A stretch of DNA of 64,000 nucleotides, taken from Phytobacter palmae (lineage in GTDB: Bacteria > Pseudomonadota > Gammaproteobacteria > Enterobacterales > Enterobacteriaceae). Below, piece after piece: positions 41,721 through 49,938 of the stretch. Where the stretch lies: contig FONB01000001.1 in assembly GCA_900112785.1 (NCBI GenBank), positions 186,001 to 250,000 of the forward strand. The letters run 5' to 3'. The position numbers and the translations under genes were made by a program. Position 1 is the first letter of the stretch, and the number at the start of each line of letters is the position of its first letter. A model generated the notes under the pieces. That model was not told the origin of the DNA. It was given only the letters and a program-made list of their open reading frames with translations, and did no database searches.

Positions 41721-42066
41721 CGCCTTTCCTCATGATGGTGTGAGATTTGAGTGTATACCCTAAATAATTCACGTTGCAGAATGGCGGCAAAAGAGAGGCG
41801 CCCTGGACTTAATGAGGTAAGTTCCTGGGACGAATGCCGCCAACGAAACCGCAGCCTTAAGTATGGTGGGTATAGCAGATTGTGGAGGAGGTTTAGGGGA
41901 AATCGCACAACTTGTATAAGTCTGAGGAATAACAAAATGTGATTGAATTGGCGTTTAAAAGCAGATGCGATGGTTTTTTCAGCACTTAGTGCAGCACATG
42001 CCTGCTGCCGCTTGCATGCCAGCGTGTGACAGGTATAATCCGTGACGTTTCCGCATCCCCTTCAGT
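41721..42066. other. Intergenic region between ahr and leuX
   Basis: 346 bp with no gene. It holds both the ahr and leuX promoters; TAAAT/TATACCC-type AT-rich stretch near 41750 suits ahr, and GTGTGACAGGTATAATCCG (TATAAT at 42032-42037) is a good -10 for leuX. Confidence 0.5.
42032..42037 (+). promoter_or_regulatory. -10 box of leuX promoter
   Basis: TATAAT 29 bp before the tRNA, followed by a GC-rich discriminator typical of stable-RNA promoters. Confidence 0.6.
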
Positions 42067-42151
42067 GCCGAAGTGGCGAAATCGGTAGACGCAGTTGATT
42101 CAAAATCAACCGTAGAAATACGTGCCGGTTCGAGTCCGGCCTTCGGCACCA
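42067..42151 (+). tRNA. leuX: tRNA-Leu(CAA)
   Basis: 85-nt tRNA with acceptor GCCGAAG/CTTCGGC, D-arm, anticodon stem GTTGA/TCAAC around loop TTCAAAA (anticodon CAA, 42101-42103), long variable arm, TPsiC GTTCGAGTC and encoded CCA. It reads UUG. It is a well-known integration hotspot; its 3' end is the left attachment repeat of the element that follows. Confidence 0.98.
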
Positions 42152-42153
42152 AG
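42121..42153 (+). repeat. attL: 33-bp direct repeat at leuX 3' end
   Basis: The 33 bp from CGTGCCGGTTCGAG through GGCACCAAG recur without change at 56921-56953, exactly 14,800 bp away. The repeat covers the TPsiC arm and acceptor end. Confidence 0.95.
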
Positions 42154-42330
42154 TCACTAAATTTCTTACAATACAGCTGGTTAGACAATAAAGTCTGTCT
42201 CTTTTGCCTGTAAGAAATGCTCTGTTATGTCCCTTGAAAAAGCCGCTGTGGTTGATAGTGGTAATTGGGATGTTAACTCATAGCGGCGTGTAGTTCCAAG
42301 CGTCAAACACGTACTGACTCAACTTGAAAG

Positions 42331-42661
42331 CTATGACGTAGCCACCGTCTCTAAACAATCCCAAAAACTTTTAGTGAAGCGCATTTTAGCCCGATGCCCC
42401 CGTTCTGTCGCCGTCGCGAGACGCCGCAGGGGATAAACAGGTTTATGGTGGTCACGGTACTTGCAGACCATATGCAAGCTCTGCCAGCGGTTCGGCCTCG
42501 CTCCCCTTGGGTACATGGTCATCCTGATAAGCCTCACTAACTGACACAACCCTGATGAAGTCGCCAGAGGCTCCGCTTGTTGTCTTACCACCAACGGGGC
42601 TAATGGTTTGTAATGGTTGAATGTATGGAATCATGTATGTGGTAGCTTTGGTACACTCCAT
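42331..42661 (-). pseudogene. Possible frameshifted small phage-type ORF (Ash-like region)
   Basis: Two overlapping minus-strand frames make one continuous product if shifted once near 42455: an N-terminal part (MECTKATTYMIPYIQPLQ... VPKGSEAEPLAELAYGLQV) and a C-terminal part (YRDHHKPVYPLRRLATATER). Sequences of this style are common next to att sites of enterobacterial satellites, which is why I list it. It may be a decayed gene or only a shadow. The rest of 42154-42688 shows nothing. Confidence 0.25.
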
Positions 42662-42688
42662 GAAAACTGGTACTGCTGAGGGAATACG

Positions 42689-43261
42689 ATGCGCACACAG
42701 GAAGGGCTTAAAGCCATTTACGAAGCCAGATGGTCAAGGTACGAGAAGCACCTGCATGCTGGTATGGATACCACCTCAATCATACTAAAAGGGCATCTTT
42801 TCGTTGAGGAATTACTTTTTGATATTTTGAAATTGCATTGCCGGGATAGCGGCCCGATTGAAAATATTAAGCTCGGTTTTGTCCATAAGTTGAATCTAGT
42901 GCATGCGATGTTTGGATCTCATTTACCGGGCATGGAATTCCCTAAAAATGTTTGGGCTGCTCTGGATAAATTGAACAAATTGCGGAATGCCTTGGCACAT
43001 AACATTGACTCTCCAAGAGCTGCTGAGGTCTTCAAGTCCTTTGTTTCCTCGTACAGCCAATTGGTTGGTAAAGAACTGAAGGTCAGCGTCACCGATGAGA
43101 TTCCTGGAATAGATCGCAAGCTCGGACAGGAACTAATTAGCATCATTATGTACCTGCTAGGATTCTTAGGGTGTTTGCATGGGGTAGCGTACCTTAACCC
43201 TCCTCTGATGTACGGTGATGAAATTCCAGTCACGATACCAAATAGACTTGAGCGCGAATGA
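42689..43261 (+). CDS. HEPN-like protein, candidate phage-defence ribonuclease
   Basis: 190 residues, all-alpha in appearance. It carries the HEPN ribonuclease motif R-X4-6-H as R99-N-A-L-A-H104 in LDKLNKLRNALAHN, placed as usual at the end of a helix after a polar region. A C-terminal hydrophobic stretch (IIMYLLGFLGCLHGVAYL, about 152-169) could be membrane-associated. HEPN proteins often cut RNA in toxin or abortive-infection systems. It is the first cargo gene, 81 bp upstream of a DUF3800 gene. Base composition is lower in GC than the element core. Role inferred. Confidence 0.65.
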   Translation: MRTQEGLKAIYEARWSRYEKHLHAGMDTTSIILKGHLFVEELLFDILKLHCRDSGPIENIKLGFVHKLNLVHAMFGSHLPGMEFPKNVWAALDKLNKLRNALAHNIDSPRAAEVFKSFVSSYSQLVGKELKVSVTDEIPGIDRKLGQELISIIMYLLGFLGCLHGVAYLNPPLMYGDEIPVTIPNRLERE

Positions 43262-43342
43262 CCGTGAGGTGACAATCTAAGGCGTTGCCTGCATCGTGGG
43301 TTGTGCATAAAATATCCATTAAATTAATAGTGGGTATTGTGC

Positions 43343-44113
43343 ATGGAATACGTGGCCTTTGGTGATGAGAGTGGTACGACAGGAAGTGACCGCTGTTATG
43401 GCATTGGTTTGCTGTGTGTGCGTAAAGACACATTGCATATTTTTAATGATCGCGTTCAAAAGCTGAAAGACAAGTACGGTATTGTCGGTGAATTGAAATG
43501 GTCGAAAATTAAGAACAGCGCAGGTCAGGCAAACATCTGCATTGAGCTGCTGGCAATGGTGCTCAAAAACTCGTGCTGTTTCCACTCGATTATTGTTGTA
43601 AAGAACATGTATAACAACTGGCAGATAGATAGAGAGCTGGCTTTTTACCAGACGTACACGATGCTTGTTAAGAACGTAGCTAAGCAGATTAAGAATGATG
43701 TTGAAGTCATCATTGACCAGAAGATTGATAAGTACAAAAAGAACGATGAAGTAACGGGCATTATTGCTAACCGCATGCTGGCTAGAGCCGGGATAAAGAC
43801 GTTGGTTAAGTCGGTGACGATGCACGACTCTAAGCACTATCTGGGATTGCAGGTTGTGGACATATTGACCGGGGCTGTGAACTCTGGGTACATGAAGTAC
43901 CTGAATCCGCAGTTAGAGCTGTCAGTGGCTAAAGAGCTTGCCTTTGAACGGATGGCTGCTCTGCTTGGTTGGGATGTGTTTCATTATGATACGTTCCCGA
44001 ATAAGGATTTCAATATTTGGCACTTCCCGCAAGAGATGCGAGCTATGCCGGGTTCCAAGCGCATTCGTCCAGATTACAGCGTCCCACTAGTTAAGAGAGA
44101 TGAGCTGGCCTGA
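43343..44113 (+). CDS. DUF3800 protein
   Basis: 256 residues. It starts with the DUF3800 signature (VAFGDESGTTGSDRCYGIG, acidic D8-E9-S10) and has later acidic positions EVIIDQKID and SKHYLGLQVVDILTG, consistent with an RNase H-like fold with metal-binding Asp. DUF3800 genes are frequent in phage-defence islands and mobile elements. ATG at 43343 is preferred over the in-frame TTG at 43337. Same strand as the HEPN gene, so they may form a two-gene unit. Confidence 0.75.
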   Translation: MEYVAFGDESGTTGSDRCYGIGLLCVRKDTLHIFNDRVQKLKDKYGIVGELKWSKIKNSAGQANICIELLAMVLKNSCCFHSIIVVKNMYNNWQIDRELAFYQTYTMLVKNVAKQIKNDVEVIIDQKIDKYKKNDEVTGIIANRMLARAGIKTLVKSVTMHDSKHYLGLQVVDILTGAVNSGYMKYLNPQLELSVAKELAFERMAALLGWDVFHYDTFPNKDFNIWHFPQEMRAMPGSKRIRPDYSVPLVKRDELA

Positions 44114-44155
44114 CTTGCTCTACCTCGCCGATAGCAACCGTGCAATATCATTGCA

Positions 44156-44854
44156 TTAATTATCTTCTTTGCTTTTCTTTCTTTCTTCCCATTCCTTTAC
44201 AGTGTTCTGATACCATTCTTCATGTGCTCGTTGTTCCTCGTCTCTGTCACTTGAACTATAGTTATCTGTTTTAATTTTCTTGGCTCCTTGGGATATCGGC
44301 CTCCAGTCTTCTCTAATCTTTTTCACCTGCTCGGCTATTTGTGTCATTGGGCTCCTTGCCCCTAAGTAGCTAACCCCCTCGAAAGAAGCCATATCATAAG
44401 AATACTCATTCCGCTCTCTTTCGGTTGAGCCCGGCTGTTTCGCCCAAGTGATACTGACGGAATAAACTTGATCTTTAATCTGTTCATACTTGCAAAGACT
44501 ACTGTTGAGGGAATGCCCGTTTTTTAATACGCTGACCTTGCTAAATGGTATGCCTCTATTTTTTCTATGTTCTGCATTTACAAGAGGGGGATCAAATTCG
44601 ACTTCAATATCATAGGCTGGGGCATTTCCGGTATTTGCAATATTGATATCAAAATAAAAAGCAGCCCAAGAATTCGGTTCAAGAGTCACAACAACATGAG
44701 GTTGAACTGATGCGTCAACCATCCTTTTTGTCTCGTCTGCTAATAGCCTTGTTACTCTCCATAAGAAAAAAGTAGCAACAGCTGTTAATAAAGCAGCAAA
44801 AGCAGTGATTAGTGTGCTGATTGTATCGATATGCTGGGTGATGAATTCGAACAT
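44156..44854 (-). CDS. Membrane-anchored hypothetical protein, CARDB-like
   Basis: 232 residues. One N-terminal membrane helix (about 14-34, ITAFAALLTAVATFFLW), then a beta-rich domain (PHVVVTLEPNSW, FDINIANTGNAPAYDIEVEFDPPL) with the pattern of an extracellular-type CARDB fold, and a charged C-terminal tail ending KEWEERKKSKEDN. AT-rich compared with the core. Opposite in strand to the HEPN-DUF3800 pair; probable cargo. No function recognised. Confidence 0.7.
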   Translation of the reverse strand: MFEFITQHIDTISTLITAFAALLTAVATFFLWRVTRLLADETKRMVDASVQPHVVVTLEPNSWAAFYFDINIANTGNAPAYDIEVEFDPPLVNAEHRKNRGIPFSKVSVLKNGHSLNSSLCKYEQIKDQVYSVSITWAKQPGSTERERNEYSYDMASFEGVSYLGARSPMTQIAEQVKKIREDWRPISQGAKKIKTDNYSSSDRDEEQRAHEEWYQNTVKEWEERKKSKEDN

Positions 44855-45310
44855 TATTTGCCCTCAAAACACAGTGCTTATTGTTTTCAAAAGTAAGATA
44901 GCTCCCGGCTTGAAAAATTGCACGCTTATGGTTGCGCCTCCCTCAACGGTTAAGGCTTCAACTCCCCCCGTGCGCCTCTCCCAGCCGAAGGCTGGGCGGG
45001 CTGTATATCGATTTGCCTTTCTCTGTGGCGTTTATGACCCTGTTTCGCGTTCTGATCATGGGGCTGTGGGTTAGGGTTACTCTTCTCTTTAAACGCTAAA
45101 TCACTCCTGAATCTCCACTGTTAAAGCACTTTGCGTTGATGCTTGGCGCTTCTCTTGGCTACGCTTGTATCTGTCTCGTTTGGGTATACCTGATAAAGAC
45201 ATAGATACACTGTCTCATTTGACTATATATAAAATTCTATTGACTACACATTATTGATGTGATCTCTTATAGGTCTTGCTGTGATATTTCATTGAGACTT
45301 AGGGGGAAGC
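44855..45310. other. 456-bp gap before the serine recombinase
   Basis: No gene seen. It holds a GC-rich hairpin CCCAGCCGAAGGCTGGG (44991-45007) and, near the recombinase, an imperfect palindrome AGACATAGATACACTGTCT (45196-45214) and two TTGACTA repeats 21 bp apart (45218 and 45239). These could be the promoter or the crossover (res) sites of the serine recombinase. Confidence 0.4.
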
Positions 45311-45937
45311 ATGGCACACAATGCGCTTATCTATTGCCGCGCCAGTACAGCAGAGCAACACGCAGACCGGGCGCTGGGCTTGCTGCGAGAGTTCGCCAGT
45401 GATCGGGGCTGGCCTGTACGGGCGGAGTACATCGAGAACGCCAGCGGTGCGAGGCTCGCTCGCCCTGAACTGATGCGCCTGCTGGATGATGCAGAGGCCG
45501 GAGAGGTCTTACTTGTCGAGAGCATAGACAGGCTAAGCCGCCTGACGCAAAAGGAATGGGCGACACTGAAACAGAGGATTCAGGATAAGGGGCTGGTTAT
45601 CGTTGCCGTTGACCTGCCAACCTCGTGGCAACTACTGAACGATACAGCGTCAGAGCTTACAGAGGGCATCCTGAGAGCCGTTAATGCAATGCTGATTGAT
45701 ATCCTCGCTACGATGGCACGAGTGGACTATGAGACACGCAGAGCACGCCAAGCGCAGGGCATCAAGCGTGCTAAAGCCGAAGGGAAATATAATGGGAAGT
45801 CTAAGGACTTAAGCGCCCGTGACACTGTCCGGGAAATGCTGGGGCAGGGTGTGAAACCTGAACGCATTATGAAAGCTGCCGGGATAAGTCGGGCGACCTA
45901 TTACCGAATCAAGCGTGAGATACATGCAGTTAGATAA
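45311..45937 (+). CDS. Serine recombinase, resolvase/invertase family
   Basis: 208 residues. N-terminal catalytic domain with nucleophile S12 in LIYCRASTAEQ, then VESIDRLSR and the E-helix ETRRARQAQGIKRAKAEGKY; C-terminal helix-turn-helix (GQGVKPERIMKAAGISRATYYRIKR). Length is that of a small resolvase or invertase, not of a large serine integrase. GGGGGAAGC precedes ATG. As the element already has a tyrosine integrase, this may resolve multimers or invert DNA. Its likely sites are in the gap upstream. Confidence 0.9.
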   Translation: MAHNALIYCRASTAEQHADRALGLLREFASDRGWPVRAEYIENASGARLARPELMRLLDDAEAGEVLLVESIDRLSRLTQKEWATLKQRIQDKGLVIVAVDLPTSWQLLNDTASELTEGILRAVNAMLIDILATMARVDYETRRARQAQGIKRAKAEGKYNGKSKDLSARDTVREMLGQGVKPERIMKAAGISRATYYRIKREIHAVR

Positions 45938-45977
45938 AATTATAGGGGCAGGTTTTTAGACTTGCCCCTTGATTCGA

Positions 45978-46187
45978 TTACTCTAAGCGACGGAGCTGTG
46001 TTTTTACGTATTCAAAAAATTCTTTATGAGTAACCATTGTCTTGCGTAATACGCCTTTAAGTTCAGTTCCCATAACACGTAAAGTAGAACGGTTTGCTTC
46101 TGTCTGACGCTTACCCACACGTGTCAGCACATAATTTAATTCGTGGTCTTGCGAAAAGTTAACGTAATCATGATCACTAATAGGCAT
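45978..46187 (-). CDS. Small hypothetical protein
   Basis: 69 residues, basic, no recognised domain (MPISDHDYVNFSQ start, LRRLE end). AAGGA lies 10 bp before the ATG. It is convergent with the serine recombinase. It could be a regulator, as small convergent genes at this position in satellites often are; that is only positional. Confidence 0.5.
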   Translation of the reverse strand: MPISDHDYVNFSQDHELNYVLTRVGKRQTEANRSTLRVMGTELKGVLRKTMVTHKEFFEYVKTQLRRLE

Positions 46188-47238
46188 GAATCAAATTCCT
46201 TCTTAAAGTTATACCTTTAATCAATGAGTTACCTAATGATATGTATTTCAAGAGGCAACCTTCCATACATCCATTAACATTAAGAAACTTGGGCATCGTT
46301 TTTTCAAGTGCAGATTTAAAACGCCATAATTAGTTCGTGTTAAATGTGACGTAGAGCAAAAATAACCTCTATTTATAGTATACGGTTTTACTTGCGGCTC
46401 TCGATGCGAAGAGATGGCGGGGCTTTAGCCGTGCCTTACGATGAGCATCGAGATCAGATTGTGAATGTGATTCATCACTGAACAATTCGAGGGATGGGGC
46501 AGGGGAAGGGATCAAAGGCTGTGTTGTCCAATCACTCAGCTAGATTTGAAGCAGGGCAACACCTTCGTTTTACCTTTAAAGTTGCATTTTATATGCATGT
46601 ACAGAAAAGGGTTCTTCCCTTTCATCCCTTCTCCTAATCAGTGTTATCGCTTTTCGCTCTACACTGGCTGCGCTTCTCGCTATGCTCCAGCCCGCTCCAT
46701 CGCCTTTGGCTCATTCCCGGCCTTCGCCCGCTGTGATGCTCGGCCCTCCACGCAACCGTGCTTGCCGGGCAGTCAACGCGGCGGGGGATAGAGTAGTGGT
46801 ACGGTACTCTCTATCGGTATTGTATTTGCCGTATCATCTTCCTTATCCATCCCCTTACAGGTACTCATCTCAGGGCTTCAACCCCGCGCCCTATCACTAC
46901 ACTACCCTACTGCGTTCACGTTTTGCCGTCTGTCATCCTGTCGGATTCCATCCAATGAAAGCTACTATATCGGGATATGGTACTCACCATACTGCTTCTG
47001 GCCATATCGCATTCAAACCTACCGAAAGTTATCAGCCAATACTCCGTTAAGCCAGACAGGGTAAGGCTTGCAATGGGATTGGTTAAAAAGCAATCAAATG
47101 AAGGTGTCTACTGTGGCAGGACGAACATCCTACGCCACCACCGACATGAGAATCACTATTAAGGACAGACAGCCACATTCCCGGTGCTGCCGTCCTGCGA
47201 CCCGTTCTAAACCCGCCCCAATTTCTGGAGACAGTTCA
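46188..47238. other. 1.05-kb gene-poor region: candidate replication or packaging region
   Basis: No convincing gene. Open frames at 46546-46791 and 46682-47050 have no ribosome site and unlikely composition. The region has pyrimidine-rich and GC-rich blocks, a palindrome-like GTGGTACGGTAC (46797-46808) and a CGATAGAGAGTAC-type half. A short frame from 47098 (MKVSTVAGRTSY...) is in frame with the helicase. This is the largest gene-free stretch in the element, directly upstream of the helicase. Confidence 0.45.
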
Positions 47239-49083
47239 ATGCCAATAAATCTACACCGCCTGCTTATGCAGGCTGCCAATGCTGACTCGCTCAATACCGC
47301 AAACGCAGATGTACAGCAAATGATCGCTGACGGGATTGTTATTCGGCGTTCCAAGATATGCCCCGTAAAGCGTAAACCCGTTAAGGCGGCATACAACACA
47401 AAGACCGAAGAGTTTTATTACAATGCTGATGGCTCCGCTATGACCCTGCGGGAGTGGCGAGCGCTGCACGGTGTTCAACCGAAGAAGCAAAAACAGCGCT
47501 CTGACACGGGGTTGCGGCAAGTCATCCAGCCCGGTGACGCAATTCATTGCCGACGCGCTGAGCTGGAGCTGTGGCTCAACAAGAAGCCTGCTCGGTATGC
47601 TGACCCACTGCCGCCAGATTTTCCCGGTGTTCGCGTAGATGATGCCGCATTGAAACCTCGCGAGCACGCCGTGCCGGAATCGACAACCGGGCAGAATGCT
47701 TTTCTCAAAGCCTGCCGCGAGTTCCTGATTTGTGATGAGAAGACCATGCACCGCATCAACAGGGGCATGAATAAACTGGAAGCGATGCGCAATACAGATT
47801 TCAAACGCTACGGGGACTCAGCGGAGTTTCGTCAATTGTGGTGTGGAGATTCGAAACCTACCGAGGATAAATTTAACAGTACAAATCATCATTGTGACCC
47901 GAACGGCTTGGCTGCATTGTCGTCTGTGCCGTCACTGAATACTGCGCCGTATGAGTTCCGTCCGCTGGTTCGCTGTGACCGAAACGCGCGCGTTAGCCTG
48001 CTGCCACCCGATGGGCTGGAGTGGAGGCCGGGGCAGTTGTCTGTTGCTGATGCGATCTTTTCCCGTGGCAGTGATGTGCTTGCCGTTCTGCCGACCGGGT
48101 ATGGCAAAAGCGCCGCCTTCACTTATCCATTGATTTATGAGTCCCGCGCTGGCGTTGGCCTGTCTGTAATCGTGGTTCCCACCAATACCCTAAAGCGCCA
48201 GATTCTCCGCCAGTTGCGGGATGCTGGCGTTCACGCTGTGGCATTCGGTGACAAGTTGCCGAGGCACCGCAACGCTCAACAACTCGCGGGACTGGCTGCC
48301 GGGGCGTTCCGTGTTGCTGTCGTTTCACCTGAGCATCTTGTTCCGTCGAGTCAGGTCTTCGCGGCGCTGATGGCTTACGGCGTTGATCGTTTTATCATCG
48401 ACGAAGCGCACACGGTTAAAGACTGGGATTTCCGGCCCGCTTACGAGGCCATGCAGCACTCGCTACAACATGCCTTTCCTTCGGCTCAACGCTGCGTGTT
48501 TACGGCTACGCTGCTACGCGAAAATGAGCGCAGTTTAATGGCGTCGCTTGGCTGCCGTAGTGATTACGTAACATTCCGTGCTGATGTTGCTCGCGAAAAT
48601 ATCCAGTTGACGACAGTCAGACAGTGCCGCGAACGTTTCCGAGCGGCTATTGGTCTGGTCGAGGCTCTGCCGAAAGAAGAGAAGACGCTCATTCTCGTCA
48701 ATGACCTTAAGACGTTGCGGGCGTACCTGAAACTCTTAGGCGACCGGGCGCGGTCATATCACTCGAAGACGATGCATCTGAGTAACGAGGAACGCCACGC
48801 AAACGCTGAGTGGTTTGCCACTACGCCGGGCGCGATTCTGATTGCTACTAAAGCCTTCGGGCTGGGGGCTGATGTGCCAGACATTCGCAACGTCATCGTT
48901 ACATATATTCCTGATGACCTGCCTGACCTCATTCAGATGATTGGAAGAGCCGGGCGCGATGGTCAACCTGCCCGCGCGTTTCTGCTGTGGTCATCGCTGG
49001 CGCTGGATGCTGCGCCTGATGAGCTTGCTTACTTCTACCGCCCTGAAAACTGCAACTGGCAGTACATCGCTAAATACCTCTGA
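47239..49083 (+). CDS. RecQ-like superfamily 2 DEAH helicase with novel N-terminal domain
   Basis: 614 residues. An N-terminal region of about 240 residues has no domain I recognise. Then a RecQ-type helicase core: Q-like region about 262, Walker A LPTGYGKS (284-291), DEAH (388-391), SAT-like TAT (422-424), motif V TKAFGLGADVPDIRNVI and motif VI QMIGRAGRDGQ. No RQC or HRDC domain follows. ATG at 47239 has TGGAG 9 bp upstream; the frame is open 57 codons further. First gene of the plus-strand operon; probably unwinds DNA for element replication. Confidence 0.88.
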   Translation: MPINLHRLLMQAANADSLNTANADVQQMIADGIVIRRSKICPVKRKPVKAAYNTKTEEFYYNADGSAMTLREWRALHGVQPKKQKQRSDTGLRQVIQPGDAIHCRRAELELWLNKKPARYADPLPPDFPGVRVDDAALKPREHAVPESTTGQNAFLKACREFLICDEKTMHRINRGMNKLEAMRNTDFKRYGDSAEFRQLWCGDSKPTEDKFNSTNHHCDPNGLAALSSVPSLNTAPYEFRPLVRCDRNARVSLLPPDGLEWRPGQLSVADAIFSRGSDVLAVLPTGYGKSAAFTYPLIYESRAGVGLSVIVVPTNTLKRQILRQLRDAGVHAVAFGDKLPRHRNAQQLAGLAAGAFRVAVVSPEHLVPSSQVFAALMAYGVDRFIIDEAHTVKDWDFRPAYEAMQHSLQHAFPSAQRCVFTATLLRENERSLMASLGCRSDYVTFRADVARENIQLTTVRQCRERFRAAIGLVEALPKEEKTLILVNDLKTLRAYLKLLGDRARSYHSKTMHLSNEERHANAEWFATTPGAILIATKAFGLGADVPDIRNVIVTYIPDDLPDLIQMIGRAGRDGQPARAFLLWSSLALDAAPDELAYFYRPENCNWQYIAKYL

Positions 49084-49121
49084 GTCGAAAGGCTCCCCCT
49101 CATTCTCTGGAGTTAATCCAT

Positions 49122-49559
49122 ATGCCTGTTACCGAACATGCGCAGCGTCGTGCTGCGCGTGCGGATGCGCTCGTCACCGCACAACTTGCCTTCGCCCTGA
49201 ACGGATATTCCTTCGATGGGTTAGCTGAGCGCCACCGCCAGACTCTTAATCGTGCGGCCATCTTGCGCCAAGCTGGTACGCCGCTACAGCGGTATTGCCT
49301 GCTCAATAACTGCGAGCCGTGGGAGTGTCTGGCCGCTGTGCTGAACCGCATGAAAAGGCCGGATGGCTCACGTTGCTGGAAAGCTGTCCGCCTGTCTGAT
49401 CGGGTTTTTAATGGCCGAGTGCATCCAGTGCGCAAGACGCCTGATGAAGTTTACGCCGCCATTGCCCGCCGTTTATTTCTGCCGAAGCCTGTGCATCAAG
49501 AAGTGATACAGCACATCCGTGCGCTTGGCCTGTTACCAGTTGGAGATAACCACCAATGA
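49122..49559 (+). CDS. Hypothetical protein, operon gene 2
   Basis: 145 residues, basic, no recognised domain. Alpha-helical pattern (TEHAQRRAARADALVTAQLA, AVLNRMKRPDGSRCWKAVRL). GGAG lies 11 bp before ATG. Its stop overlaps the next start (ATGA). Could bind DNA, given charge; function unknown. Confidence 0.7.
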   Translation: MPVTEHAQRRAARADALVTAQLAFALNGYSFDGLAERHRQTLNRAAILRQAGTPLQRYCLLNNCEPWECLAAVLNRMKRPDGSRCWKAVRLSDRVFNGRVHPVRKTPDEVYAAIARRLFLPKPVHQEVIQHIRALGLLPVGDNHQ

Positions 49560-49765
49560 CGAAATCTGAATTTGAAGCTGGAGCATGGGAACTAAAAACC
49601 CTGCTGCTGGGGGCGTTGACGCGCAGGCTTAAGGAGGACGAGGCGGGAGAGTCACGCATGGCTGCTGCTGAGTTGTCATCCTGCGTGAACTTCCTCAAGC
49701 AGAACGCCGCCGACTCGCCTGATACAACCTTTAACAACGTGTTCCCGGAGGATGACGACCAATGA
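49556..49765 (+). CDS. Small-terminase-like protein (tentative)
   Basis: 69 residues: an N-terminal helix (FEAGAWELKTLLLGALTRRL), a stretch GESRMAAAELSSCVNFLKQN, and an acidic tail ending EDDDQ. The pattern of a helix followed by aAELnv-x-FLK-x-N and an acidic end recalls small terminase or DNA-packaging proteins of podoviruses. If so, the element would supply its own packaging specificity. Overlaps both neighbours by ATGA. The resemblance is by eye and needs a profile search. Confidence 0.35.
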   Translation: MTKSEFEAGAWELKTLLLGALTRRLKEDEAGESRMAAAELSSCVNFLKQNAADSPDTTFNNVFPEDDDQ

Positions 49766-49938
49766 CCCCTGAACAATTCCGGCAATGGTTCGCCACGCTG
49801 CCGGAGAAATATCAACGTGTAGCCCGCTTCATGTACGACAACGCCCGCAAGTCGGGCACACATACCGCATCCAGCCTTGCGCTGATTCATTCGCTGGTTA
49901 CTGACCAGATCAATTTTGATTCGGAGTTTAATGTATGA
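49762..49938 (+). CDS. Very small operon protein
   Basis: 58 residues beginning MTPEQFRQWFATLPEKYQ and ending DSEFNV. Both ends overlap the neighbours by ATGA (49762 and 49935), which supports translation of this short frame. Helical and soluble, no domain recognised. Confidence 0.65.
   Translation: MTPEQFRQWFATLPEKYQRVARFMYDNARKSGTHTASSLALIHSLVTDQINFDSEFNV

Noticed and set aside
41979..42188. Minus-strand frame over leuX
   Set aside because: Antisense of the tRNA gene (VPKAGLEPARIST type), a common annotation artefact.
46682..47050. 122-codon Pro/Tyr-rich frame upstream of the helicase
   Set aside because: No ribosome site, odd composition, conflicts with the overlapping 46546 frame; treated as non-coding.
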